Part shown: piece after piece, positions 42,321 through 50,786 of the stretch | Position numbering within the stretch: position 1 is the first letter of the stretch | Layout of the letters: each line of letters starts with the position of its first letter | From: Arthrobacter globiformis | GTDB taxonomy: Bacteria; Actinomycetota; Actinomycetes; Actinomycetales; Micrococcaceae | DNA: 64,000 bases | Assembly: GCF_030817195.1 (NCBI RefSeq) | Contig: NZ_JAUSYZ010000001.1 | Coordinates: 1,364,001 to 1,428,000 of the forward strand | Reading direction: 5' to 3' | The notes under the pieces: model-generated | What the model was told of the DNA's origin: nothing | The model's database searches: none | Seen by the model: the letters and a program-made list of their open reading frames with translations, nothing else | Made by a program: the position numbers and the translations under genes

Positions 42321-43100
42321 CGCCAGACCCATGAACATCGTGCGGTGCAGGATGTCCACGTGCTTGCGGGAGACCTCCACCGCGCTCTGAATGTCGCCCG
42401 CCCGGAGGGCCGCCACCAGGGCGACGTGGTCGCAGTTGGATTTGTGCAGCAGCTCGATGGGGTAGGGGATGAAGTAGGCATAGAGCTCGGCGAGCGTCTC
42501 GTGGTAAACCTCGACGGCGGTCCCCAGCCCTGACGCTGTGCCCACCAGCTGGTGGAACTGCTCGTCCGCCTGGTGGTAGTCCGACCAGTTGGCAGAAGAA
42601 GCCATGTCCCGGGTCAGCCGCTCGAGCTCGTCCAGCTGTTCCGGCGTGGCATTGACGGCCGCGTAGTGGGTCACCGCGCATTCGAACAGCAGCCGCCGGT
42701 CCACCAGCCGGTTTACCGCCTGCGACTCGGCCGGCGATGCCGTCAGCTCCGCCAGCACCTGACGCGGCGGATCGTCCGCCACGAAGGTCCCGCCGGCCCG
42801 GCCGCGGCGGCGGACCACCACGCCCTGGTCCGCCAGGCTCGCCAGCGCTCGCCGGGCAGTGATCGGGCTGACGGACAGGCCCAGCGCCACGTCCTCCTGG
42901 TCCGGCAGGCGCTCGCCGGGCTTCAGCAGTCCCAGCGAGATGGCCATGCCGATGCGCAGGCGCACGGCGTCGATGGCGCTCCGGCGGTCGATGCCGGCCA
43001 GCGCTCCCGCGCCGATGCCGGATGCATTGGTGCGCGAGGCGCCGGCGGGGGAGGCGGTGTCCTCCAACTGACGGGTCATATCCGCTACTTTACGGCCCAT
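42303..43100 (-). CDS. GntR/FCD-family transcriptional regulator
   Basis: 265 aa. GntR winged helix at about 40-110 (RLPDQEDVALGLSVSPITAR, then GVVVRRRGRAGGTFV) and an FCD domain at about 125-255 (YHQADEQFHQLVGTASGLG; HVALVAALRAGD). ATG 43100 has AAGGGG 6 nt upstream. It is divergent from a nitrilase-permease-nitrilase operon, with a clear palindrome in the 75-bp gap, so it probably represses that operon and itself. The last codons lie in a strong hairpin. Confidence 0.88.
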   Translation of the reverse strand: MGRKVADMTRQLEDTASPAGASRTNASGIGAGALAGIDRRSAIDAVRLRIGMAISLGLLKPGERLPDQEDVALGLSVSPITARRALASLADQGVVVRRRGRAGGTFVADDPPRQVLAELTASPAESQAVNRLVDRRLLFECAVTHYAAVNATPEQLDELERLTRDMASSANWSDYHQADEQFHQLVGTASGLGTAVEVYHETLAELYAYFIPYPIELLHKSNCDHVALVAALRAGDIQSAVEVSRKHVDILHRTMFMGLAARTNT

Positions 43101-43122
43101 CCGCTGCCCCTTCCCATTATTG

Positions 43123-43135
43123 GATCATTCTGATC
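43123..43135. promoter_or_regulatory. Palindrome GATCA-TTC-TGATC in the GntR/nitrilase promoter gap
   Basis: Perfect 5-3-5 inverted repeat extended imperfectly to TTGGATCA/TGATCTAA. A -10-like TAATAT follows directly at 43136. Position and symmetry fit the operator of the divergent FCD regulator. Confidence 0.6.
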
Positions 43136-43175
43136 TAATATAGTGCAGATCACACCCCAACGCGGAGACAAACCC

Positions 43176-44054
43176 ATGCAACGCATCCTTCCCCTCATAG
43201 CTGCCCAGGCCGCGCCCCGGCTCATCGGAGAACCCGTTTCGGCCTTCGCGGACGAGGTCAAAGCTGCCCTCGAAACCAAACCGGACAGCAAACTCGTCGT
43301 CTTCCCGGAGCTCCACCTCTTTGGCGACGGGACCCCGGACCGGCAGAGCACCGAAGCCCTGCAGGATTCGGCCGAGCCGCTGGGAGGACCGAGAGTGAAA
43401 GAGCTGAAGGAGCTCGCCGCGGACCTGGGCATCTGGCTGGTCCCGGGCAGCGTCTGCGAGCGCGGCCCGGAAGGCCAGCTGTTCAACACGCAGCTGGTGC
43501 TGTCCCCGGAAGGGGAGCTGGCCGGCTACTACCGGAAGATCTTCCCCTGGCGCCCGTTTGAACCGTACGATCCCGGCGACCGGTTCACCACCGTGGACCT
43601 GGCCGGCATCGGCAGGGTGGGCCTGAACATCTGCTACGACGCCTGGTACCCGGAGGTCTCCCGCCAGCTGGCCTGGATGGGCGCCGAGGTGATCCTCAAC
43701 GTCGTGAAGACCACCACCCCTGACCGCCGGCAGGAGCTGGTGCTGGCCAAGGCGAACGCCATCGTGAACCAGGTGTTCGTGGTCAGCGTAAATTGCGCCG
43801 GCCCCACCGGCCAGGGAAAGAGCATCATCGTCGACCCCGAGGGCAACACCATTGCGGAGGCCGAGAACGACGCGCCGGTGCTGCTCACAGCGGACCTGGA
43901 CCTGGCCGCCGTCGAACACGTCCGCACCCACGGGACGGAGAACCTCAACCGTCCCTGGTCCCAGTTCCGGGACGGCGAGGCCGCCGTCGAACTGCCCGTC
44001 TACCAGGGCCGGATCAATCCGCTGACCTGGACGCCCCCGTCCTTCAATGCCTAA
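43176..44054 (+). CDS. Carbon-nitrogen hydrolase (nitrilase superfamily), first of operon
   Basis: A 292-aa amidase/nitrilase-superfamily enzyme with the complete Glu-Lys-Cys triad: VVFPELHLFGDG, GYYRKIFPWRPFEPYDPG and VGLNICYDAWYPEVSR. It hydrolyses an amide, nitrile or N-carbamoyl compound. The long FPWRPFEPYDPGD loop after the Lys is typical of aliphatic amidase/nitrilase-like branches. GCGGAGA precedes the ATG at 43176. The stop overlaps the region of the next ribosome site, and the three genes to 46258 form one operon for uptake and hydrolysis of an amide-type amino compound. Confidence 0.88.
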   Translation: MQRILPLIAAQAAPRLIGEPVSAFADEVKAALETKPDSKLVVFPELHLFGDGTPDRQSTEALQDSAEPLGGPRVKELKELAADLGIWLVPGSVCERGPEGQLFNTQLVLSPEGELAGYYRKIFPWRPFEPYDPGDRFTTVDLAGIGRVGLNICYDAWYPEVSRQLAWMGAEVILNVVKTTTPDRRQELVLAKANAIVNQVFVVSVNCAGPTGQGKSIIVDPEGNTIAEAENDAPVLLTADLDLAAVEHVRTHGTENLNRPWSQFRDGEAAVELPVYQGRINPLTWTPPSFNA

Positions 44055-44064
44055 GGAAAACCAC

Positions 44065-45417
44065 GTGACAACACCAACTCTGACCCGCACGCTGAAGCTG
44101 CCCTCGCTGGTGCTGTTCGGCCTGGCGTACCTGACCCCGCTGATTGTCCTGGCCATCTTCGGCCTCATCGCCGAGACCACGGGCGGGGCGGCGCCGTCGG
44201 CCTACCTCGTGGCGATGGTGGCCATGCTGTTCACCGCGCACAGTTACGGCCGGATGGCGGTCGCCTACCCGGTGGCCGGCTCCGCGTACACCTACGTGCG
44301 CCGGTCCATCGATCCCCGGGTGGGCTTCCTGGTGGGCTGGGCGATCCTGCTGGACTACCTCTTCCTGCCCATGGTGATCTGGCTGATCGGCTCGTCCTAC
44401 CTGAGCGCGCAGTTCCCGGGCGTGCCGATGTGGCTGTGGATCGTGGGCTTCATCCTCATCACCACGGTCCTGAACATCCTGGGCATCAAGGTGGCGGACA
44501 AGGCGAACTATGTGCTGATGGCGTTCCAGCTGCTGGTGATCGTGTTCTTCGTGGTGCTGGCCATCGGCAGCGTGGTGTCCACGTCCGGCGCCGGCGGACT
44601 GGCCAGCACCGAGCCGTTCTTCAACGGCACCTCCAGCTTCGCCACCATCTCCGCCGGCGCGGCTATCGCGGCGTACTCATTCCTCGGGTTCGACGCCGTC
44701 ACCACCCTCACCGAGGAGACCGTGGACCCGCGCCGGAACGTGCCCCGGGCCATCATGCTCATCGCGCTGATCGGCGGCGGCATCTTCGTGGCCGTCTCCT
44801 ACGTCACCCAGCTGGTGCACCCGGGCGGCGTGTTCGAGGACTCGGCGTCGGCGGCCAGCGCCATCGCGCTGCAGATCGGCGGGCAGCTCTTCGGGGCGGT
44901 GTTCCTCGCCGGGCTGGTGGTGGCGCAGTTCGCCTCCGGCCTGGCCGCGCAGGCCAGCGCGTCCCGCCTCATCTACGCCATGGGCCGCGACTCGGTTTTG
45001 CCCAAGGCGGTCTTCGGCCGGCTCAGCGCGAAGTTCCACACGCCCGTCGTGAACCTGATCGTCACCGGCATCGTCGGCCTCATCGCGATCTTCCTGGACG
45101 TGGCCACGTCCACGTCGTTCATCAACTTCGGTGCCTTCACCGCCTTCACGCTGGTCAACGCCTCCGTGGTGTTCCACTACCTGCGCCGGCGCCGTGCCGG
45201 GGAGCAGCTGAACGCCGTCTCCTACGTGGCGGTCCCGGCGGTGGGCGCCATCGTCTGCGCCTACCTGCTCTCCCAGCTGGACAGCAACGCCATTACGCTG
45301 GGACTGTCCTGGCTGGCGCTCGGCATCGTGGTCCTCGCGCTGATCACCCGCGGCTTCCGGGCCGCGCCGCCGGAGATGACGACGACGGAGAAGGCCACCG
45401 TCGAGGCCGCCGTCTAG
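44065..45417 (+). CDS. APC-superfamily amino acid/amine permease
   Basis: 450 aa, 12 membrane segments. LKLPSLVLFGLAYLTPLIVL and the segment 6 motif YSFLGFDAVTTLTEETVDPRRN are typical for the APA/YfnA/PuuP-type branch of the APC superfamily that carries amino acids and polyamines. GTG 44065 has AAGGA 7 nt upstream; an ATG at 44047 overlaps the previous gene but lacks a site. Placed between two nitrilase-superfamily enzymes it probably imports their substrate, such as a diamine-derived or N-acylated amino acid. Confidence 0.88.
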   Translation: MTTPTLTRTLKLPSLVLFGLAYLTPLIVLAIFGLIAETTGGAAPSAYLVAMVAMLFTAHSYGRMAVAYPVAGSAYTYVRRSIDPRVGFLVGWAILLDYLFLPMVIWLIGSSYLSAQFPGVPMWLWIVGFILITTVLNILGIKVADKANYVLMAFQLLVIVFFVVLAIGSVVSTSGAGGLASTEPFFNGTSSFATISAGAAIAAYSFLGFDAVTTLTEETVDPRRNVPRAIMLIALIGGGIFVAVSYVTQLVHPGGVFEDSASAASAIALQIGGQLFGAVFLAGLVVAQFASGLAAQASASRLIYAMGRDSVLPKAVFGRLSAKFHTPVVNLIVTGIVGLIAIFLDVATSTSFINFGAFTAFTLVNASVVFHYLRRRRAGEQLNAVSYVAVPAVGAIVCAYLLSQLDSNAITLGLSWLALGIVVLALITRGFRAAPPEMTTTEKATVEAAV

Positions 45418-45475
45418 GGTTTGGGGTTCTTCGGCTGACCTGGTTCTGATTGGAAGCTCGCAGGAGGTAACTGGT

Positions 45476-46258
45476 GTGAGGATTGCCTTGGGGCAGCTGG
45501 AGTCCGGCACGGACATCGAGGCCAACCAGGCCGCCATCGACCGGTTCGCCGCGTCGGCGGCCGGTGACGGGGCCGCGCTGGTGGCCTTCCCCGAGTACGC
45601 CACGTACGAGAAGAAGATCGTGGACGCCTCGTTCCCGGCCGTGGCCGAGCCGCTGGACGGCCCCATCTGCCGGGAACTCGCCGCCACCGCGTCCCGCCAC
45701 GGAATCACGCTCGTGGCGGGAGTGGTGGAAACCTCTGACGAACCAGGCAAGGCCTACAACACTTTGGTGGCCTTCGGTCCTTCCGGTGCACGGCTGGCTG
45801 TGTACCGGAAGATCCACCTGTTCGACGCGCAGGGCTTCGGGGAGTCGACGTTCATCAAGCCGGGCCCCTCCACCGAGCCGGTGGTGTTCGAATCCGGGGG
45901 AGCGGTCTTCGGCCTCATGACCTGCTACGACCTTCGGTTCCCGGAACTGGCCAGATCGCTGGCCGACGCCGACGCGCAGGTCCTGCTGGTCTGCTCGTCC
46001 TGGGTGCCGGGCACGCACAAGACCGAGCAGTGGCTGGCTTTGAATGCGGCCCGGGCGATTGAAAACAGCGTCTACGTGGCAGGGGTGTGCCAGGCCCCGC
46101 CGGTCTCGGTGGGGCGCAGCCTGCTGGTGGATCCGATGGGGTATGTGGAGGCGGACCTCGGCCTGGAGCCCGGAGTTCGGGCGGTGGACGTTTCGCTTAG
46201 GACGGTGGCGCGGGTGAAGGAGCAGTTCCCGATGTTCCGGCAGCGGCGGCTGGGATAG
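45476..46258 (+). CDS. Carbon-nitrogen hydrolase (nitrilase superfamily), last of operon
   Basis: A 260-aa nitrilase-superfamily amidase. Triad: Glu in LVAFPEYATYEKK, Lys in VYRKIHLFDAQGFGES, Cys in LMTCYDLRFPELARS. The YRKIHLFDA motif is characteristic of the Nit/omega-amidase and deaminated-glutathione amidase branch, and differs from the paralogue at 43176. Starts with GTG after GGAGGT. The operon therefore encodes two different amide-cleaving steps. It ends 13 bp from the tail of the slipin gene. Confidence 0.88.
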   Translation: MRIALGQLESGTDIEANQAAIDRFAASAAGDGAALVAFPEYATYEKKIVDASFPAVAEPLDGPICRELAATASRHGITLVAGVVETSDEPGKAYNTLVAFGPSGARLAVYRKIHLFDAQGFGESTFIKPGPSTEPVVFESGGAVFGLMTCYDLRFPELARSLADADAQVLLVCSSWVPGTHKTEQWLALNAARAIENSVYVAGVCQAPPVSVGRSLLVDPMGYVEADLGLEPGVRAVDVSLRTVARVKEQFPMFRQRRLG

Positions 46259-46271
46259 GCGCGGACGGCAG

Positions 46272-47087
46272 CTATGCCGCTTTGATGGGTGTCTTGTCGC
46301 TGGAGGATGCCGCGGCCAGGTTTTCACGGGCAAGGAACGCCGAGAGTTCACCGATGGTGCTCATCAGCGGGGCGGGGAAGACGACCGTGGTGTTCTTGTC
46401 GACGCCGATTTCGACCAGGGACTGCAGGTTCCTTAGCTGCAGGGCCAGCGGGTGGGCCATCATGGTGTCGGAGGCGTCTCCGAGGGCCGCTGCGGCGATG
46501 GCTTCGCCTTCGGCGGCGATGATCTTCGCCCTCTTTTCGCGTTCGGCTTCAGCCTGGCGGGCCATGGCGCGCTTCATGCTTTCGGGCAGCTGGATGTCCT
46601 TGAGTTCCACCAAGGTGACTTCCACGCCCCATTCGACGGTGAGCACGTCGAGGATTTCACGGATGTCGACGTTGATCCGTCCGGTCTCGGACAGGGTCTG
46701 GTCAAGGGTGTGCTGGCCGACGACTTTCCGCAGGGTCGTCTGGGCGATCTGGTCGATGGCCGCGGCCACGTTTTCGATCGCGACGACGGACTTCACCGCG
46801 TCGACCACCCGGTAGTACGCAACCGCTGAAACGTCGACGCTCACGTTGTCCTGGGTGATAATGCCCTGGGACTGGATGGGCATGGTCACGATCCGCAGGC
46901 TCACCAGCGGCAGCCGATCGATGACAGGGATGATCAGCCGCAGGCCGGGATCCCTGACTCCGATGACCCTGCCGAGCCGGAAGAGCACGCCCTTCTCATA
47001 TTGGCGCACGATCCGGATCGACATTTTCGCAACGATGAGCAGCAGTACGACGAGGACGATGACAACGACAAAGGTGGTGGGGTCCAT
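46272..47087 (-). CDS. SPFH/Band 7 protein, slipin (stomatin-like)
   Basis: 271 aa with an N-terminal membrane anchor (VVVIVLVVLLLIVAK), then the Band 7 domain: IVRQYEKGVLFRLGRVIGVR, VSVDVSAVAYYRVVD, and VEVTLVELKDIQLPESMKRA. A coiled-coil helix (AEREKRAKIIAAEGEA) follows. Slipins form membrane-bound rings and are often partnered by an NfeD-type protease, but none is encoded next to it. A real gene with a clear family; physiological role unknown. Confidence 0.9.
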   Translation of the reverse strand: MDPTTFVVVIVLVVLLLIVAKMSIRIVRQYEKGVLFRLGRVIGVRDPGLRLIIPVIDRLPLVSLRIVTMPIQSQGIITQDNVSVDVSAVAYYRVVDAVKSVVAIENVAAAIDQIAQTTLRKVVGQHTLDQTLSETGRINVDIREILDVLTVEWGVEVTLVELKDIQLPESMKRAMARQAEAEREKRAKIIAAEGEAIAAAALGDASDTMMAHPLALQLRNLQSLVEIGVDKNTTVVFPAPLMSTIGELSAFLARENLAAASSSDKTPIKAA

Positions 47088-47311
47088 CAGGATCCCCTCC
47101 TGGTCTTTTGAGCGGGACGTGCCGGTGCCGGATCCGGCGCCGTGACAGGTGTCCTTGCTTTATTTTCCCATGCAAAGGGTGCAAAAGAGGCTCTTGAATG
47201 TGTCTGCTGGACGATCGCGAGCTCGTGAGGCGGGCGCCCAGGAGGCTGACGCCGCTGCTGTGCGAGTGGCGTTCTCACAGCCTGTTCAAAGGGCCTTCTG
47301 TCGCTGCCTTC

Positions 47312-47641
47312 ATGTTCGTGGGCAATGATCAATCAATGGGGCTTTGGAGACGGGGCTTCGTGCCCGGAATAGCAGGTTTGGCGGTCATTTTCCTAGGCGC
47401 GGCCAGCGCGTCCGGCATTGACCAGATGGCCAATGCCAAAATCCATGGTCCGACATCGGCCACTATGTCCGCCGTCGTGGCTGACGGTCAAACCTCGCTG
47501 CACCACTTGGTCCTGCGCGGCCTTGCCAAAGGGGCGCTTCCCGGTGGCTATCCCTACGATGAACCCCGGGATGAAAGGTCCGACGAAGACTATCAGGAAA
47601 CTCTGCACCAGCACCGGCCATCGGTGAGCCCCTCGCAGTAA
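47312..47641 (+). CDS. Doubtful ORF with signal-like N-terminus
   Basis: Reads MFVGNDQSMGLWRRGFVPG, then a hydrophobic stretch (IAGLAVIFLGAASASG) and an unstructured rest ending in HQHRPSVSPSQ. No ribosome site is visible. The opposite strand over 47393-47640 also has a protein-like frame with a hydrophobic stretch (VLVQSFLIVFVGPFIPGFIV). At most one of the two can be real. The region 47088-47687 holds no better candidate. Confidence 0.25.
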   Translation: MFVGNDQSMGLWRRGFVPGIAGLAVIFLGAASASGIDQMANAKIHGPTSATMSAVVADGQTSLHHLVLRGLAKGALPGGYPYDEPRDERSDEDYQETLHQHRPSVSPSQ

Positions 47642-47687
47642 GAAAGTATCCGGTCCGAGCAGACTTCCATACCGCTGCGCATCCTCA

Positions 47688-47912
47688 CTAATGCAGGATG
47701 GCGCTGATCTCGGCTTTGACCAACCGCTCTGCCAGTTGGCCAAGGTCCAGGTTCAGGACGGCTTTGAGGGCGCGCGCCATGTTCGGGGCTGCGGCAAGGA
47801 ACTCGGCCAGGCCCGGGTCCGATTCCAAGTCCCGCCCGAGCTTGTCCCTAACCTCATCGGCAGTCCAATGGCTGTCGGTATGCTGACTGGTGAGTACTGT
47901 CCTAGCATTCAT
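47688..47912 (-). CDS. Small helical protein, unknown function
   Basis: 74 aa: MNARTVLTSQHTDSHWTADE at the N-terminus, then RDLESDPGLAEFLAAAPNMARALKAVL-type helices rich in Leu, Ala and Glu. AAGGA lies 7 nt upstream of the ATG. The sequence has no Cys and no membrane segment. The amphipathic helices could mediate dimerisation or form an antitoxin-like protein, but no toxin gene is adjacent. I do not recognise the family. Confidence 0.5.
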   Translation of the reverse strand: MNARTVLTSQHTDSHWTADEVRDKLGRDLESDPGLAEFLAAAPNMARALKAVLNLDLGQLAERLVKAEISAILH

Positions 47913-48402
47913 GGCCCTGTCCTTCCCCGCGCCCTGAGCCTTGGCTTTGATATAAGCGACTATGCCGGGCAGGGCTCAAGAAGCGGTCAAGCAACAGGCC
48001 AGATTAGCGCAGGATTTGTTCAGGTTTCATGGTGATCGCCGTGCGGTGGAACGAGGTTACGCAGATCCGCTCTTTCGGCCTCCCCACAAGATCCGCCTTC
48101 ATTGAAGGGCTCTGCGGACGGCGATGGCTGTGAGGTCATCCGACCAGGAAGGCCGGGCGTGTAGGGCGGCCGCCACTGTCAGCCCGGTTCAACATGCTGG
48201 ACCGTCGTTTTTGGCAGCCCTTGTGCGGCGACGGAACCGCAAATTCTGACGGAATTTTGTGACGGCACCTGCCATTGCTTGGCTGCCGGCCGGCGAGTAG
48301 GTTACAGGTACGCGCGCTTCTTCGTACCGCTACCTCAGGCACATTCACCGGTCTCTTCACTTGCACGGCATCACTGGTTCACCGTTCGGAAGGCGCGTTG
48401 CT
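47913..48402. other. 490-bp stretch without a supported gene
   Basis: Only short open frames without ribosome sites are found on either strand. Composition is slightly less GC-rich than the genes. It precedes the frameshifted lipoprotein gene and presumably contains its promoter. I see no significant palindrome. Confidence 0.5.
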
Positions 48403-49481
48403 ATGGGGAATCCGTCCGTGTTTCTGGCTTCAGTCGGTTTAGGCCTCACTGCTGTTTTCGCCGCGGCGGGGTGCACCGCTCCAACAGCTAGCCCACCAGC
48501 CACGGAACAAGCGCGCGTTCTGCGCGCATCGCCACCGACGACGAACCTGGCCGCCCGGCTGCGGCTCAGATTGAGGAATTCGCTCGGCAGGTCAAAGAAC
48601 TTTCCGGCGGTCAGCTCTTGATTGAACCGGTATGGAAGGCCGTGGGCGAGGATAAAGACGACTGGGATCAAGCGGTGGCACGCGGAGTCGTGGCCGGCGA
48701 CTTCGACATGGGGCTGGTTCCAGCGCGGGCATGGGACACCGAAGGGGTGGATTCCTTTGCGGCACTTCACGCCCCCTTCCTCGTTACTTCGAAGACTCTG
48801 CTGTCCAAGGTCGCCGAACCTGCCATTGCTGACGAAATGCTGGCGGGTCTGGACAAGGTCGGTGTGTCCGGGCTGGCCCTTTTCCCGGAAGGCACGCGGC
48901 TGCTCTTCTCCTTTGGCAAACCGGTGCTGAAGCCAGCCGATCTTTCGGGCAAAACCGTACGCGCTCCGCGTTCGGAGACTACGTACGCTCTGCTGCATGC
49001 ACTAGGAGCTACACCCGATGACCTTGTGGGCGAGCGCTTCCCCGAGGGCATTGCCGACGGGAAAGTTGTCGCGGCAGAATCGTCGTTCGTGGGAGCCGGG
49101 TCCTTGCCTGCGCCCACGACGGTGGCTGCTAACCTCGTGCTGTATTCAAAGCTGAACTCCCTGGTGGCCAACGCCAACGTTTTTCAGGGCCTAAGCGAGT
49201 CCCAGCGGCAGTCACTGAAGGACGCTGCGGCAGCCGCGCGCACGTGGGCAAGTGAAGCCATGACCTCGACAGCAGATGACGCCGCCGAATTCTGCTTGAA
49301 CGGCGGGACCGTTACCAGGGCCACTAACGCGGACATCGCTGCCTTCAAGGCAGCAGGCGCCGCTGTCTACAACAAGCTCGAGGTGGACCCCGATACAAAA
49401 GCCCGCATCGCCAAGATCAGGGAGTTGGCCGCCGCCGACTCCGCACCTAGCAATGGCCCATCCTGCACTCCTGGAGGGTAG
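48403..49481 (+). pseudogene. TRAP-type (DctP-like) substrate-binding lipoprotein, frameshifted
   Basis: The first part reads MGNPSVFLASVGLGLTAVF with lipobox FAAAGC and continues to ATEQARVLR. The mature DctP-like domain (IATDDEPGRPAAAQIEEFAR, QVKELSGGQLLIEPVWKAVG, then FDMGLVPARAWD and further) is in another frame. The join lies at a GCGCGC run, 48522-48527: one GC dinucleotide too many. Downstream about 300 codons are intact with typical DctP features (LKPADLSGKTVRAPRSE). No TRAP permease genes are adjacent, so even if intact it would be an orphan binding protein. Confidence 0.75.
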
Positions 49482-49501
49482 ATCAACGAGAAATTCAGCC
49501 C

Positions 49502-50687
49502 TCAGATGCGCGGGGCTACCTTTCGGCGCTGTGCGACCAAGACGAAGGCACCGGATGCCAGAACGCCGGTCAAGGCGAACACGAGCATGCCGGTGAATGA
49601 ACCGGCGCCCGATTGGATCAGCGCCCCGCTGACGATCGGGCCGATGGAGAAGCCGCTGCCGATCATCAGATTAGTGGTGTTCATGAGGTGTCCGCCGTTT
49701 GAGAGGTCGGACAGTGTGGACAGCAGGTAGGGCAGGATGAAAGTCCAGGCGAACTTGAAGATCACTGCGGCGATGGCGAAGCGGACGAGAGCCGGTGAGT
49801 CAAAAAGTAAGCCGATACTGAGCGCCATGCCTACGTAGCCGGCGATGAGGTAGATCCTCCGTCGGGGAGTGTCCCCGAGGGCCGTCGCCGTGAGGGCTGA
49901 CAGGATCCCGGCGACGGTGGCTAGGGAAAGGATGAGGCTGCTAGCGGAAAGGTCGATTCCGGAGCCGGCGGAAATCTGGGCCATGAATGACCAGACGCCG
50001 CTCAGTGCGACATAGAACAGCAAGACTGCGGCCATTCCCGCTGCTGCTTTGAAGATCGGCACCCGCGACGGCGCTGACGTTGCCGCCGGGGAAGATGTTC
50101 GCAGCACTTCCCCGTCGATCCGGTTGACCACGAGGAGGCACAACACGGCCAGACCGGCGAGGGTCCAATAGATCGCTGCGACTCCTGCTCCGGCGAACAA
50201 TGATGGGAAGACGGCCAATATCAGTGCGCCCATGGCCAATTGGAATACGACGAAAATTCCGAACGCGCGGCTGGGGTTCGATGTCTTTCCGCTGAGAGTC
50301 AGGATGATCACCGTGATAGAGCCGGCCGCGAGGCTGGTCACCACCCGGACGACGATCAGGAGTCCGAAATCGTCCAAAAGACCTGAAACAACGTTCCCTG
50401 CGATGACGACGGCAGTGAAGAGGTAGCTGGCTGTTCTCAGGTTCATCCGGCGCAGCCACAGATAAGCCGGCACTGTTGCCAGGCTGAAGGCGCCAAGTTC
50501 CAGCGAAAAGAGCGTCCCGACCTGGGACCGGGGACAAAGCGAACTGTTGGATCAGTTTGCCGGCGATCACTGGGGCAATCAGCAGCACGGTGTAAAGGAC
50601 GGCACTGAAAACGGCGATATACGTGTACGTGCCCCTGTCGGAGGCGGTTACCCCCGGAGCGGCCTTTAAGGCAGTGGTCATGGTCAT
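49502..50687 (-). pseudogene. MFS transporter (sugar/drug efflux type), frameshifted
   Basis: A 12-segment MFS protein of about 395 aa. The N-terminal part (MTMTTALKAAPGVTASDRGT to LIQQFALSP) is in one frame. The remainder (QVGTLFSLELGAFSLATVPA to the end at 49502) is in another. One extra base near 50524-50533 (GGG and GGGG runs) accounts for the shift. The remaining segments are complete. It follows the amidohydrolase gene by 100 bp on the same strand; the two probably formed an operon. Confidence 0.75.
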
Positions 50688-50786
50688 GTTCTTTCGGGCA
50701 GGACGAAGCGGCGCGGTGCCGCCGTCAGGGGGACGTGATGATGCCTGCGGGTCCGCAAGCCTAAGAACTGGGGACAAATGAAGCGG

